From the NCBI GenBank assembly GCA_900169235.1, contig FWCC01000244.1, positions 1-64,000 on the forward strand: a DNA stretch of 64,000 nucleotides. The letters are read 5' to 3'. This stretch comes from Zarea fungicola. Lineage: Eukaryota; Ascomycota; Sordariomycetes; Hypocreales; Cordycipitaceae. Each line of letters starts with the position of its first letter. The first letter of the stretch is position 1. A program made the translations under genes and the position numbers. Under the pieces are notes generated by a model. That model made no database searches. It worked only from the letters and a program-made list of their open reading frames with translations, and was not told where the DNA came from. Positions 12,643-23,817 of this stretch are shown one piece after another.

Positions 12643-14035
12643 TCAAGTTGTCACCCGATCGAGCGTCGAGCCATGTGTCGAGCCCTGCCATGGTTCAAGC
12701 CAGGAAGTCTGGCAAGACTTGAGCGCCGTCAACTGCTTGAGCATCTCGACCCGCTCTCGATCCCAAAACACCATGCCAAACCACCGCCAAGTTGCCAGCG
12801 CCGTCTTTGCCTCTTCAAGATCCTGCGCAGCGGCGCTTCCCGGCGGTGGTTCCTCAGCCACTCGCACCATGTCGCAGCCCCATGCGCAGGTGTCGTCGAG
12901 TCCTCCGAGCGCATCCTCCCAAGCCCACGGCTTCTTTACCGCCCGACCTGAGATCAGGTCCTCTCGGCGGCGTCGGTCACTGTGCGTCGCCACCTCAGCC
13001 GTCGCATTGGTAGAAGCTGGCTCATAGCGAGTGGAATAGCAGCACCGTGGCACTACATAGTGGCTGCCCTCAAACATCCAAAAGAGGATATGCATCTCGT
13101 GAACCGGTATCCCCCCTGACTGCTCTTTATTCTTTTTCTTGTCGCGCCGGCGTCTCAACACAGCAGCACCAACTTCCTCCAGATCAGGCCCAAGTCGCGC
13201 GGCAAAGCGCTCCATGTCTGCGGCGTACAGGGCGTGCCACCGCATATACTCGGTTTCCAGCGTCTGCACGTCAAACAGGGCGCCGAGGAGCCCGCCCATG
13301 AAATAGTCCATGTCGGCGATTTGGGCGAGCTCCCACGGTCGAAAGAGGGAGAAGACGGGTCTGGCGAGCTGCGGGTACAACGTCTCCAGGTCCGTGTGGC
13401 CGTGCAGGTCCAGAATGATTTGTCGGCGTATGAGGGCCTGCGCTAGACGACCACGTTCTGTCTGGTTCACGCCACCTCCAGGGTGATTTTGCTATTTTGG
13501 ATTAGACTGCTGGCTGGTAGTGCTGCTGCTGAGAACTGACCTCCGCCCCGGCCGCCGCCGCCAAAGTCTGCTCGCTCTGCTCGTGCTGGTACCTGTCCTC
13601 AAAGAGCGGGAAGCGAAATTGGACAAATAATTCAATGTAGAACTGCACGATTCGCGTGATCCGCGCGAGAGTCATCACGGCGTTCATGTCGTGTGGCGGC
13701 TGGAGCCAGGGCTGCTCGTCCATGGCGCATAGGCGCGCCTTATACCCCTCCACCACGGCGTCAACTTTGCGACTGTGCTCCTCGTCGCTCCTGCGGTTGC
13801 AGCGGATCTGGTCGGTTTGCATGAGAACTGTCGCATCGCGCACCGCGGGACCGAGAATGTTATTACTTATGGCTAGGAGCAGCGCGGCTTTGACCGAGAG
13901 AAAGGTACGGAGCATGACTGGCGATGCCTTGATCAAGGAGCCCAAGTCCTTGAAGGAGTCGCACGTATATAAAATGTAAATGAGAACATCGTCATTCAAA
14001 GATTCTAGTTTGCAGATCCTTGTGTTATCCCCCAT
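12643..14035 (-). CDS. F-box-like protein of fungal type
   Basis: Predicted 447-aa protein in two exons, 14035-13541 and 13491-12643, joined by a 49-nt phase-0 intron (donor GTCAGT, CTAAT branch site, acceptor AATAG). Without splicing the frame ends at 13502; with it the two halves form one continuous protein. The N-terminus (about residues 8-55) reads ESLNDDVLIYILYTCDSFKDL then SLIKASP, the form of an F-box in a large fungal family. Such proteins usually present substrates to SCF ubiquitin ligases through Skp1. The remainder has helical runs with no catalytic motif, including a glutamine-poor but alanine-rich linker at the splice site and a basic RRRRDKKKNK patch. Substrate unknown. Start at 14035 is the only methionine that begins cleanly before the F-box; the frame is open further upstream. 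Confidence 0.72.
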
Positions 14036-14336
14036 CGTGATGAAGAAAACTTGGACGTTGCAGTAGCAAGGAGAAGCAGGCCAACAAGACAGTCTGACAA
14101 ACGTCTGTTGGCACATGGGTAAGACGAGCATCCAACTGGCCCACGCGGGGGTTGGCCGGCTTACACCGGGTTGGCAGCTTGCGGACAAAGACAAGGATGT
14201 TTTCAGCCACATTAAAAACGGTGAAGAAATACCGGAAATAACACTCTCATTCGCCCCTGTACTTGCCGTTCTAGTTTTAGTCTATTTCACCAAACGCACA
14301 ACTAATAATGTGATTGCATTACCAATGTCAAAAATC
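14036..14336. other. Short intergenic space
   Basis: About 300 bases between the F-box start and the CLPTM1-like stop. The minus-strand promoter of the F-box gene should lie here. A large plus-strand frame begins inside it but is the antisense shadow of the next gene. Confidence 0.5.
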
Positions 14337-16436
14337 TCACTTTCTCTTAGTGGCAGCACCAGTGTCAGCTCCGCTCGACTTGCCCTTGCCCTTTGTCCTC
14401 TCCTCAAGCAGCTTCTTCCTGACCTCGGCAGCAAACTGCAGCTTCTTTTGCTTGTCCTCCTCAGATTCGGTGTCCTTGGGCTTGGGCGCCACCACCTCAT
14501 CTTCATCATCACCACCCTGGCCAAACTCATTGACACGGGTGTAATCAGTCTTGTAGTTCCACTTTTGGTAGAGGTAGATGAAGAAAATGACATCGTCGCG
14601 GAGGGTGGCGAGTCGATGCAGCCAGGGCATCTTGATGGTAAAGGCAAACAGGTCATCAATGAAGGTGTTGAGGAACTTGTACATCATGGCCTTGGCGGGC
14701 ATGTGGGCGACGCTCTTGAGGCGGTAGTTGATGTACAGCGAGGGCAGCATCATGAGGAAGCCGTAAGTGTAGACGGAGCCGACGAGGGTGGTGATGATGA
14801 ACGAGTACCACGACTTGTGGCTTTCGTAGATGAGCGAGTAAATGCCGTAGGCGACCAGCAAAGGAACAGCCACCATGTACATGTACTTGAAGGCGATTTC
14901 GTCGTATTCCTTGGTCTTCTCCTCCGTCTCGGTAAGCTTGTGCTTGTCCTCAAAAACAATCCAGTAGGGGATAAGAGAACCGGCCGGCCGAGCGCGCCAG
15001 CGGACGTTGACGACGGTGGTAATCTTCCAGAACTCAATGACGATACCGACAACCTGGGAGCCGAGAATGACCCAGCTAGTGTTTTGCGAGTTGTCGAGCA
15101 GGTAGAGGAAGATGACGGTCTGCATAAAGACATTGGCCAGGATGGAGCGGACCGAGATGCCAACATTGTCCTTCTTCTTGCGGTAGTGGGCAATGTCGGA
15201 TCCAAAGGCGAGCGTCTCCAGAATGACGTGGGCAACGCTGACAATGGCGGTAATGGCAAGCAGGATAGGGTTGTTGTCCATGAGAATTTCCTTGACCATT
15301 TCAATCTCGGAGCCGTCTCCGGTGCCAGGCACGGGATTGCCAAAAGCGGCCTGGCGGGCGTTTTCCTTGGAGTTGGTTTCGATGGAGGACATGATTTGGA
15401 ACTGCCAGGCGGCCATGCTGTTGAGATCAATGTGGAAGGGAACCTCCTTGACGGTTTCGTTGAGAGGAATCATGTGCTTGTTGAGCTGCCAAAAGGTGTT
15501 GACAAAGAGCAGAGGATAGTACCAGCCATTCTGGCCAGTACCGTCACGGGCACCAGAGGTCTCGAGACGAATAAACTGCTTGATGGCGGGGTGCATGTCC
15601 GTGAGCGCCTTGACACCAATGCCCGGAACAAAGGAAAGGCTCGCGTTGGGGTGGTAGTGGTTCGAAATGATGGGCGTCTTGGGCTCGGGGATCTCAGGCT
15701 CAGCGTCTTCCTCCTCCTTGCTCGCCAGCAGGCTTCGGACCTTGGCGACCTTTTTCAGGGGCAGATACTGGGTGAGCGGGTAGGTGAAGTGATAGGCGTT
15801 GTCGCTGCTGAAGCTCGGGTCGCGGGGGTCGAGGGCGCTGCCGGCGAGGCCAATGAAGAAGTGGCCCCAGAGGGTGGCATTGCGCTGGACCTCGGCGGGG
15901 AGGGTAAACTTTCCATCGACGCTGCGCTTGTCAGAGCCGTTGCCCATGCGGTAGTTCTTTTCATTGAGCACAATGTATTGAGCGGGGGTTTGCGCAATCG
16001 GGGCCGGGTTGAATGAGGGGGAGACGGTAACGACAATGTCGAGCTTGCTGTCCTGGGCCCAGATGGGCGCAATCATCTTGGGCAGGGGGGAGCGGGTGGC
16101 GCCCTCGTCGAGCTCCTTGGGACGAAGCAAAAAGGCCGGAATGTCGCCCGTGTTGGAGGGGACGAGGACCTGCTTGCCGGTGGTTGGATCTTCGACCGTG
16201 ACGCCGCGCTGGTCCTTTTGGAGGAACCAGCCAAGGCCGATGTTGAAGGCGAAGTAGAGGGCACCTCCCAGGATGATGCGATTGAAGCTGATACCCTACA
16301 TTGCGTCAGTACAGTCCCAGATCTGGACACTTTTCCCATGAGTTTGGAAAGCTCTTACACTTCCTTGCTGTTGTTGCTGGCGCTGGCCCGCGGCCCCCTG
16401 CGGAGGGAGCACGGCGGCAACACCTTCGGCAGGCAT
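14337..16436 (-). CDS. CLPTM1-family multi-pass membrane protein
   Basis: Predicted 678-aa member of the CLPTM1 (cleft lip and palate transmembrane 1) family. Exons 16436-16359 and 16295-14337, with donor GTAAGA and acceptor TGTAG. The first exon encodes a Gln-rich leader ending in a QQQQQ run. A first membrane span follows (IILGGALYFAFNIGLGWF), then a large lumenal domain with WGHFFIGL, YHPNASLSF, FVNTFWQL and WQFQIMSSI-type segments characteristic of the family. Four or five spans come next, including the WYSFIITTLVGSVYTYGFLMML region and FIDDLFAFTIKMPWLHRLATLRDD. The C-terminus is a charged, Lys-rich cytosolic tail. Animal relatives act in ER/surface trafficking of membrane proteins and, for CLPTM1L, lipid scrambling; the fungal role is not established. 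Family call is strong, function inferred. Confidence 0.92.
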
Positions 16437-16992
16437 TGTAACGCTTCAAGAGGAGTGTCGGGCAGGCAATGAAGCGATTGGAGATGGACGGCGCACGAGA
16501 ATGCCTGCGGCTGTTGCAGAGGGCAGTTGGTGTCTGGCGATGGGACAGGCCAGATATGCGTGCATCGCAAAAGATCCGCTTGAAAAGGGTCGCCACCAAT
16601 TGGTTTTGCCGTTGCACCAAGAAGCCGCTAGTGAGGGAAGCCAAGCTGCTGCTCCCCACCAAAGGAACTGCTGCAAACAGGCACCAAGAGCCGCGACATG
16701 CAGCACGTGGATGGCCGCCGGAATTTGGAGATGGCGCAATGAAATTTGGCCCTTGGCAGTCGGTTCATGTTTTGGTATTATTCATTATTTTTATGCGTAG
16801 ATTGGGCAAAGTGTACAAGTAGACAGCTGTCCATTTCCACCAGTGCTTGGTCTGGGGCTACGACATACTGTGTTGATACAAACGGCTTTAGCCACGGCAT
16901 TAAAAACTATTATTTAATAATAGTCTATTAAATACAAGGTATTGCTGACGAGTTCTAGTGCGACAATTCAAGTTGCCGCCATAATGCTCCTG
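16437..16992. other. Intergenic, no gene seen
   Basis: Contains the CLPTM1-like promoter (right of 16436) and the 3' flank of the next minus-strand gene. Short plus-strand frames here have no recognisable content. Confidence 0.5.
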
Positions 16993-18001
16993 TTAAAAGG
17001 GAACTGACTGGCCGCCTCCATACCAGCTTCTACCTTTGCGAATATCGAACCCATCCCTCCCAAGAATCCAGTTTCCGGCCGCCGGTGCAGCTCCTTCACA
17101 GGGCCAATATTCTCTTCTTAGCGTTTCGTTTATTTTTTCAATTCCAGCCAACCAACGGGCCATGGCAGCAGCATCAGGCCGCGCCTCCGGACCGCGATTC
17201 TCACCGCGATTCTCACCGTTGATAAATCTCCCCAGCGTCACGTAGCAACTCCCTGCGTTTTTTTGCGCACTCATGTCAATGCCATGCTCACGGCACAGCT
17301 CAAAGAGATCCTGTTGGAGGTGTAGAAAGGTGTAGTCATCACCCGCCCCTTGGTCGTCTGCGATTTCGCCTGCACACGGTACATACGACAGCACCACCCC
17401 GCTGTCGCTGAAAAATATGGCTGGCTTCACAAGTCGGGTTTGGTGGTCCGCAAGAAACTTGGACATGTTTTCCAGGAGCGGTTTCACTCGTGGCATTAAA
17501 GAATCCAACTCATCAGCGGAGAGGTGCAGCGCGACTACAAGGACAGTCATGTGAAGACCATCTTCAGGCGTCAACCAAATATCTTTAGGAACCGTCAGGA
17601 CAAGGACCTTGAAATTACGGGTGCAGAAGCCTGCGTAGAGGCGTTCTTTGAGCCGCCCACGTGTCTCCAGGAAGAGCCTTACCAAGGTCCAATTTCTGCA
17701 ACTCCCTTTGACAATAGGCTGCCAGATCCGCCACAGCACGGGTTGGTCTCGCCCAGACGGTCAAGTTATTTCTTGGGTCTTCGTAGCTTGGGTCGCTGAG
17801 CAGCCTGGCAAGTATCGGATCCGGCTGTAGTCCTTCAAACCCGTCCGCAACAAATGTCGTCTTCCAGTGGCAATCCGAGGCATTCCATCCATCTTGGCAA
17901 AAAGCTTGGATACGTGTCGAATCATTATCGGCACCATCTATAATCTCGCCGAATGACTTCGGGGCAATAGAATCCGAGGACATGTCTTGGGTTGACCACA
18001 C
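16993..18001 (-). CDS. 2H-phosphoesterase / RNA-ligase-like protein
   Basis: Predicted 302-aa protein in two exons, 18001-17683 and 17582-16993, with a 100-nt intron (GTAAGG ... CTGAC ... TAAAG) that fuses the conserved WARP segment to IWLTPEDGLHMT. It belongs to a fungal family resembling the AKAP7 / 2'-5' RNA ligase-like 2H superfamily, which acts on cyclic phosphates or 2'-5' linkages. The first HxT motif is present (His117-Met-Thr119). The second is Tyr220-Val-Thr222, inside GSCYVTLGRF, where relatives as I recall them have a histidine. The C-terminus retains the family's RNGR-like and WYGGG segments (RKGRSWYGGG). A 12-base tandem duplication gives GENRGENRG near residue 230. Start could also be the second ATG at 17983 (296 aa). 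With one catalytic His missing, activity is doubtful. Confidence 0.75.
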
Positions 18002-18513
18002 TGGGATGTGTTTTGGAGTGCGCGGGGCTCATGTCGGCTTGATGCTGCATTTTCAGCCAGCCCGGCCTTGGGCGAATAGCATGCATGCACGTGAAGCCTG
18101 GCAAGGCGTTGCCTCGTCACCCCGTTTGAGATTGCATGCTACCCGCCCCAAAAGCGCACAAGGAAAATGAGCTGACCTGGTCTGGGTGGTTGCACAAATA
18201 TCTGGAATATGCCTAGCATGGCGCCTGGCGTGATTTTTATGTTCAACGTTACTTGCAAGTGTTTCAGGCAGTGACAGCAAACCTCACCAGGCGTGTAGAA
18301 AACGCCTCAAGTGCACAGAGCAAGGATAGGGATGCTTGAATTTCTTCAGCCCCAGCTCGTCGTCCTGTTTTATAAAGGCCATCTCGTAGTACTATGCTAG
18401 CCAGGGTCGAGAGCGACCAAAGTTACCTCTTCCTAGCACCTCTCACAGTAAAATCCTTTTCATTTTACCAGGGCTGAACTAGACCGATTTATTTCCAAAC
18501 TCAGGCTCTCAAC
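18002..18513. other. Divergent promoter region
   Basis: 512 bases between two divergently transcribed genes. It holds a TATA-like box for the plus-strand gene at 18370-18376. No gene is seen. Confidence 0.55.
18370..18376 (+). promoter_or_regulatory. TATA-like box
   Basis: TATAAAG in a T-rich context, about 140 bases upstream of the ATG at 18514. Position and sequence fit a core promoter; not proof of use. Confidence 0.45.
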
Positions 18514-20315
18514 ATGGACGACACCCTCGAGCCTTTCTCAAAGCTGGAGGCTGGTTTCGCAGAGATTGAGATTGAGCGTCGGCCCATTTCAGTCCATGTC
18601 GAAGCAACGAACCGATTTGGAAGCACTTCAGATCATTTAGTCAAAGATCTACACTTCAACTACAACATTCCCGATAAGCTGGAGACGGGCAACCTTCCTT
18701 GCTTGCAAGGCATGCTGTCGGCGCTGCAATACGACCTCCATGTAGGAAATTCGAACAATTTCGCCAAGGAGACTGAAATCCTTTGTTTCGAACACATGAA
18801 TGAGAAAACAACGTTTACCACGCTTGACTCTGCAGGCTTGGACAGAATACTGAGTTCTGTCCCACAAGAAGATGTAGAAGATGCCACGAGTCGTGACCAG
18901 TCTGCGACGGAAAATGCAGGTTGTCACACGAATGACTCAAATACAGCTAAAAACAGCTCCCCAGTCAGAGATCCAAAAGCCGAGACGGTTACTGATGAGC
19001 GACTTGTCGTGCTTTTCCTTTCGTTATTGCCGAAAAACGGAACCTCGTTTGCCTCACAAGCCCCAATTGAGCGCGCATCTGTCCAGAAACTGTTTACAGT
19101 ACTCGATGTGAACCCAGAGTATTTGCTCAACCTAATTGGAAGACCTGACTACTGGTCACCTCGGACACGTTGGCGGCGCAGTAAGAAAGACGAGCTGATA
19201 GGAGTCGGTATGATACATTTCCGTGATCCACGCAGATCTGTTGTTCTAATGCTAACTAGTTTAAACAGACTACTTTTGTCAATATCCTCGCTGGAACGTG
19301 TTGGCACAAGGCGCGCCAGTCTCACTATACGTGACACGACGGCTGAGGACAAAGTTGACCGTGTACATACTCTCACATAAGCCGATGGACACTAGTATTT
19401 ACGCTTTGCAGCAAATTTTGAAATTGATGTGTAAAACATGTCCATCTGCAAAGCTTCCATCAAGTTTATTGAGAAATCCCTTTGAAATTGCCGTCTTACT
19501 GTCCTCGCTGTCGCTCGAAGCGTCCAAGTTTCATGTTGGACGGTTTCGTCGCTACATGTGGCAACAAGTTCGTACATTTCTCTCCGATCAACTTCCCATC
19601 AGTCATATAGCCTGACATTTGCTAGTTTAATAAAGTAGATGATCACCTTAGTGGATTGGAGTTCAGCAACCGTGGCCACCTTACTGAACTGACCAAGACA
19701 CTCCAAATCATATCCCAGCAGGCCGATTCGCATCTTCTCAACGCCGACGTGGCCATCCTCACCGCAAAAGGCACCTATGATGTGCAAACGAAGCTACATA
19801 CACTTCTCGGCACTCCTCTCCTATTTCGGCAGGCAGCTGAAGATGCCATTCAATATGTGATTAGTTCGATGGAAAAGCAGAAGATGCTGTTTCTTAACTA
19901 CAAGAGCAGGAAAAATGGCACAATGAGTTTGGTGTACAACCTTGTGACGCAAAGCGACGCCGCGAATAACATTCAATTATCCCGAAGTATGAAGCGCGAC
20001 AGTACCAGCATGACTGCTATTGCGGCGCTGACAATGGTGTTCTTGCCGGGCACATTTACATCAGTAAGTTGGCATGCCATCACAAGTTCCACACATATGC
20101 AAAGGGACAGGACTGAACATCTTTGCCAGAGTGTACTGAGTGCCGGGATTTTCTCCGCTAGAGCAGAATCTCAAGGAATTGCCATCTCAAATCTATGGTG
20201 GCTCTGGGTAGCTCTCACGATACCCTTGACAATTGTTGTCATTGGAATCTGGTGGCTGTACCAGCGCTGGAAACGGCCTGGGAGACAGAGTGTCGCTGGC
20301 GCTGCAAATGTATGA
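18514..20315 (+). CDS. CorA-like Mg2+ transporter domain protein (fungal type)
   Basis: Predicted 538-aa protein; exons 18514-19207, 19269-19567, 19626-20063, 20130-20315, all GT-AG and in frame. Intron 1 splits the Asp codon of DYFCQYPRWN. The third exon begins FNKVDDHLSGLEFS after acceptor GCTAG. The fourth begins SVLSAGIFSA. The C-terminal quarter follows the fungal CorA-like plan: a basic/Ser stretch, MTAIAALTMVFLPGTF (first span, about 447-462), an amphipathic gap, then WWLWVALTIPLTIVVIGIWWLYQRW (second span) and a short basic tail. The canonical GMN loop of true CorA is not visible between the spans, which is usual for this fungal subfamily. Whether it transports Mg2+ is therefore uncertain. 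The N-terminal 280 residues are soluble and helical; residues 130-165 are Asp/Ser/Thr-rich. Confidence 0.8.
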
Positions 20316-20730
20316 AGAAATTTGGAGCATGGGCAAGAGGGGAAACGCAACTGGCAGATATGGAGGCATGGGAATGTATTTCATTCCGTTTCAATAATTA
20401 TGAATTTGAGTTTTGAATGAGACTAGGCAGAGTCAGTCACTCACTTCTTAGTTATCACCAAGACAAAGGCGATGGTAGCCGAAGCTTGAAGGCAGCTATA
20501 GCGGATGCTCTCTACTGGCCCGACACTTTTAGCACCAAACCCCCGCTATATTTTCATAACCTGTGGCCGGTCTCATGCAACATTCGCGCCCTCTGCACAC
20601 AGCTTTAGATTCGACTATTTATACATCAGACAATCAATCTATTTCATAGAAAGAACTAATTGGTATCAGAATTTACCTTTCATCGTTACTATCCTTGTGC
20701 ATTGAACCGCGGTATACTACAAGCCGGCAA
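20316..20730. other. Intergenic promoter region
   Basis: Tandem plus-strand genes flank this 415-base stretch. An AT-rich patch at 20615-20650 precedes the next ATG. No gene seen. Confidence 0.5.
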
Positions 20731-21906
20731 ATGGCAGCCATGACGGACACTAACATTCACGCTGAGGGCGACCCTCTCGCCAAGCTCCAATCCATCCTGG
20801 ACGAGCACATCAAGCTGGGTGTGCCTGGCCTCTCACTCGCCATTGCCTCTGCGGACAAGCACTGGGCCCTGACCGCCGGCTCCGTCGACGTCGCGGCCGC
20901 CACCCCCGTAGAAACCTCCCACGGCTTCGGCATCGGCAGCATCACCAAGGTCTTTGTCGCCGTGGTCATCTTGCAGCTCGTTGAGGAGGGCAAGCTACAG
21001 CTGTCCGACACGGTGGGTGCGCTGCTCGGCGGGCCCGACCTCTGCCGCGACATTGACAACGCGGCCGCGGCAACCGTCGCGCGCTTGCTCAGCCACCACG
21101 CCGGCGTGGACAGCTGGGAGGACGACACCGTCTGGATGCGCGAGGGGCGCGGCGAGAAGCTCAACCCGGCGCGCGTCTGGGGCAAGACGGAGCCGTTGGA
21201 GTACATTCGTCGGCCGCGCAGGACGGCGCCGAGCCCCGGCGAGTACGGCTACGCCAACACAAACTACACGTTTCTGGGCTTGGTGATTGAAGAAGTCACG
21301 GGCTGCACGGCCGAGGCGGAGATGCGGCGCCGGATCCTGACGCCGCTGGGCATGCACGACACGTTTCTGGAAGGGTTCGAGCCGCAGACGGGAAAGGCAT
21401 GCCCCCGTCGGTACCACTGGGCCACGGCCGACTTTCTGAGGGACGCGGGGGTGTGTCCGGCATTCAAGGAGCCGCAGGGCCAGGGCCAGATAATAGACTG
21501 CACCGGCTCCAACCTGTCCGTCGAGTGGACGGCCGGCGGTATGGTGTCGTCGGCGCCGGACCTCGTCAGGTTTGGCGTCGCGCTGCGGGACGGCAGGCTG
21601 CTGGGCGCCGAGTCCATGGCCTCGCTCATGGCCTGGACACCCATCTCGGAGACGCAGGACATGGGTCATGGCATCTTTCGGCGGAGGCAGATCCAAGGCG
21701 CGGACGGCGCGGACGGTGCGTGGATTGGCCATTTTGGCAGCGTGCTCGGATTCACGGGCGCGCTGTGGTGGAAAGAAAAAGGGGATGCCGTCCTCGCGGT
21801 CGTGGGTAATGTTGGCACAGTGCACTGCGGCCAAGTACCGTCAAGCGGCGCCCATGTGGTGATTCAGAGTGACATGCTGGACGTTGTGACGAAGCTGACA
21901 CGTTGA
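20731..21906 (+). CDS. Serine beta-lactamase-like hydrolase (class C/EstB type)
   Basis: Single-exon 391-aa protein of the beta-lactamase/transpeptidase-like serine hydrolase fold. The nucleophile motif SxxK is Ser70-Ile-Thr-Lys73 (GIGSITKVF) and the second motif YxN is Tyr174-Ala-Asn176 inside EYGYANTNYTFLG. The late HFGSVLGFTG segment probably stands for the third motif. In fungi such proteins act as esterases or lactonases on small molecules, sometimes in secondary-metabolite pathways; antibiotic resistance should not be assumed. No signal peptide is evident, so it is probably cytosolic. The coding region is notably GC-rich compared with its flanks. A short Ala-Asp-Gly repeat (GADGADGA) occurs near residue 330. 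Start 20731 was chosen; the Met three codons later (20740) is equally possible. Confidence 0.88.
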   Translation: MAAMTDTNIHAEGDPLAKLQSILDEHIKLGVPGLSLAIASADKHWALTAGSVDVAAATPVETSHGFGIGSITKVFVAVVILQLVEEGKLQLSDTVGALLGGPDLCRDIDNAAAATVARLLSHHAGVDSWEDDTVWMREGRGEKLNPARVWGKTEPLEYIRRPRRTAPSPGEYGYANTNYTFLGLVIEEVTGCTAEAEMRRRILTPLGMHDTFLEGFEPQTGKACPRRYHWATADFLRDAGVCPAFKEPQGQGQIIDCTGSNLSVEWTAGGMVSSAPDLVRFGVALRDGRLLGAESMASLMAWTPISETQDMGHGIFRRRQIQGADGADGAWIGHFGSVLGFTGALWWKEKGDAVLAVVGNVGTVHCGQVPSSGAHVVIQSDMLDVVTKLTR

Positions 21907-23023
21907 AAAAATACGTGTATATTTACAAAAAGGAATTATTATTTTTGCAGGCTGTGCAAGAGAATGGCTCAAGAATCACATTACATTCGCCCAACAACCG
22001 ACCCAACCCCGAAAATACGGGCAATGCAACTGCGTGATATTTTCTGCAAACTGGACCATCTCCTTTGTTCTTATTGCCTTTCCATTCGTTCAACTAGGTG
22101 CTGTTTCAACGGCAAAGCCACTTTCCGTCCCACTTTCAAAGTTGAGCCGTCTTGGTTCGCGTGGAGATGAGAGTTCTAGATCCAATGAGTTAATTTATTA
22201 GCGGCTTGGAGGTTCCATCAGCCTCTTGTTGTCTGTCAGACAATGCTTGTGAAAGAGGAGGAAAAAGCCGCAGTGCTAAGAAAATGGACTCTGTCATTCC
22301 ATCTACGGGTACCCTTGTGAGCTTGAGTCACTTTTTAAATGTCCAGTCTTTGCAGTTAATATATCTTGCGCTCTTTTCCTTGCACGGTGAATGAGTCACC
22401 GCGACAGAATCTCATTACCGAGACAGGCCAGCGCATGATTCGTCGGTAGCGGTGGCGGATTTTGTTCCGTAGTATGCCTGGAGATGTGTTGGCATTCAAA
22501 ATGCTCTGGCAAATAACGAGTCTGATTGACGAATCAGACGGCGCGAGTGAGGCAGCCAGGCAAGGGACAAGAGACAGCCAGCCACAAGTGTCTCCGGGAC
22601 GGCGTGTGCCGGCGGCTCGCCGAAAGAGCAAGTAGAAAAGGAGCTCCACCTCCGGGCGCCGGAAATCGCTTGTACGTCACTATTTGGATACCCGACTCGT
22701 CTGTTCTGTTGCATCGTGTCTTTGTTTCACGACATCAACATTACCTAAGGGAATCGTTTTAAGGAGTCTGTCTCGCAACCTCTTTCTATTCTCTCACTAG
22801 TTTCTTTCTTGTAATTGCCCGTCCTCCATCTAATACCGCACGGCCATTCCCTTTAGTACAGCGAGTAAAACGGTTCCCGTCAAGAGACCTCAGGCCGCCA
22901 CAAGGGAGACTTTGTTGGCCAACATACAAACTGCTCAGTTCACCGCAACTGTAACCTCTCACGACAGGCTGCGGATAAACTAATCCAATCAACAACTATA
23001 CCGCGTCACCTCAACTAATCACA
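21907..23023. other. 1.1-kb intergenic region
   Basis: Terminator side of the hydrolase and promoter side of the LOG gene. Pyrimidine-rich sequence around 22770-22830 and a C/A-rich leader just before 23024 look like a fungal promoter and 5' UTR. No gene seen. Confidence 0.5.
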
Positions 23024-23817
23024 ATGACTACTGCAACCTCCAACGGTACCGCTACGGCGACGCCGCGTACCAAGATCTGCGTCTTCTGCGGCTCGTCGCC
23101 TGGCAAGAAGCCCGAGTACGTCGAGGCGGCACGCACCCTCGCCAGAGCCATGGCCGCCAACGACATTGACCTAGGTATTTACGCCCAGAGAAAAACCTTT
23201 CATGCCCTCTCTTTAGTTGTCAAACTCTCACTGCCCATTTTGTAACCCCCGCTAACACACCCCGCCCCCTCACAGTCTACGGAGGTGGCACCGTCGGCCT
23301 CATGGGCGAAGTCGCCAAGACGCTCTGCGAGCTCAAGGGCCCCGACGCCGTCCACGGCATCATCCCCGAGGCCCTCGTCCGCTGGGAGCGCGACGACACC
23401 TACGCCACCGTCAACAAGGACGGGCGCTACGTCCCCGACGAGTCCAAGTACGGCCGCACCACCATTGTCCCCGACATGCACACCCGCAAGAAGCTCATGG
23501 CCGAGGAGGTCTTTGCCGGCGGTCCCGGTTCCGGCTTCGTCGGCCTGCCGGGAGGGTTCGGCACAATGGAGGAGCTCTTCGAGGTCATCACCTGGAACCA
23601 GCTGGGGATCCACGACAGGGGCATCGTCCTGCTCAACGTGCACGACTACTGGAGGGGCATGCTGGACCTCATCAACACGGCCACCGATGAAGGGTTCATC
23701 CGCGAGGCCAACAAGAGCATCGTCGTGGCCGCCCCGGACGGGCACGAGGCTCTCAGGATGCTGCGCGAGTACAAGGTTTCGTCCGCCATCTTTAGCCTGC
23801 AATGGGGCACGCAGTAA
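23024..23817 (+). CDS. LOG-family cytokinin riboside 5'-phosphate phosphoribohydrolase
   Basis: Predicted 230-aa protein; exons 23024-23174 and 23276-23817 (donor GTATTT, acceptor CACAG) rejoin DLVYGGGTVGLMG. LOG enzymes release free cytokinin base from its riboside monophosphate; related enzymes hydrolyse AMP or other nucleotides. The family nucleotide-binding motif PGGFGTMEE is at residues 142-150, with the upstream GGGTVGLMG at 53-61 and Arg-Lys-Lys at 121-123 in the position of the conserved RK pair. A 15-20 residue insertion around YATVNKDGRYVP is typical of fungal members as I remember them. No targeting signal. The protein may make cytokinin in the fungus or act as a general nucleosidase; the sequence cannot say. 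The next gene is convergent. Confidence 0.9.

Noticed and set aside
12643..14035. Two separate genes or a frameshifted pseudogene
   Set aside because: A 49-nt GT-AG intron with a branch site joins the halves in frame, so one intact gene is the simpler reading.
14115..16016. 633-codon plus-strand open frame
   Set aside because: It lies exactly antisense to the CLPTM1-family gene, whose domains and splice sites are clear. The plus-strand translation is low-complexity Val/Asp/Gly-rich, typical of a shadow of GC-biased codons.
20995..21834. 279-codon minus-strand frame across the beta-lactamase-like gene
   Set aside because: Antisense shadow; the plus strand carries the SxxK and YxN motifs.
20731..21906. 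Antibiotic-resistance beta-lactamase
   Set aside because: The fold is shared by many fungal esterases and lactonases; motifs alone do not indicate antibiotic hydrolysis.
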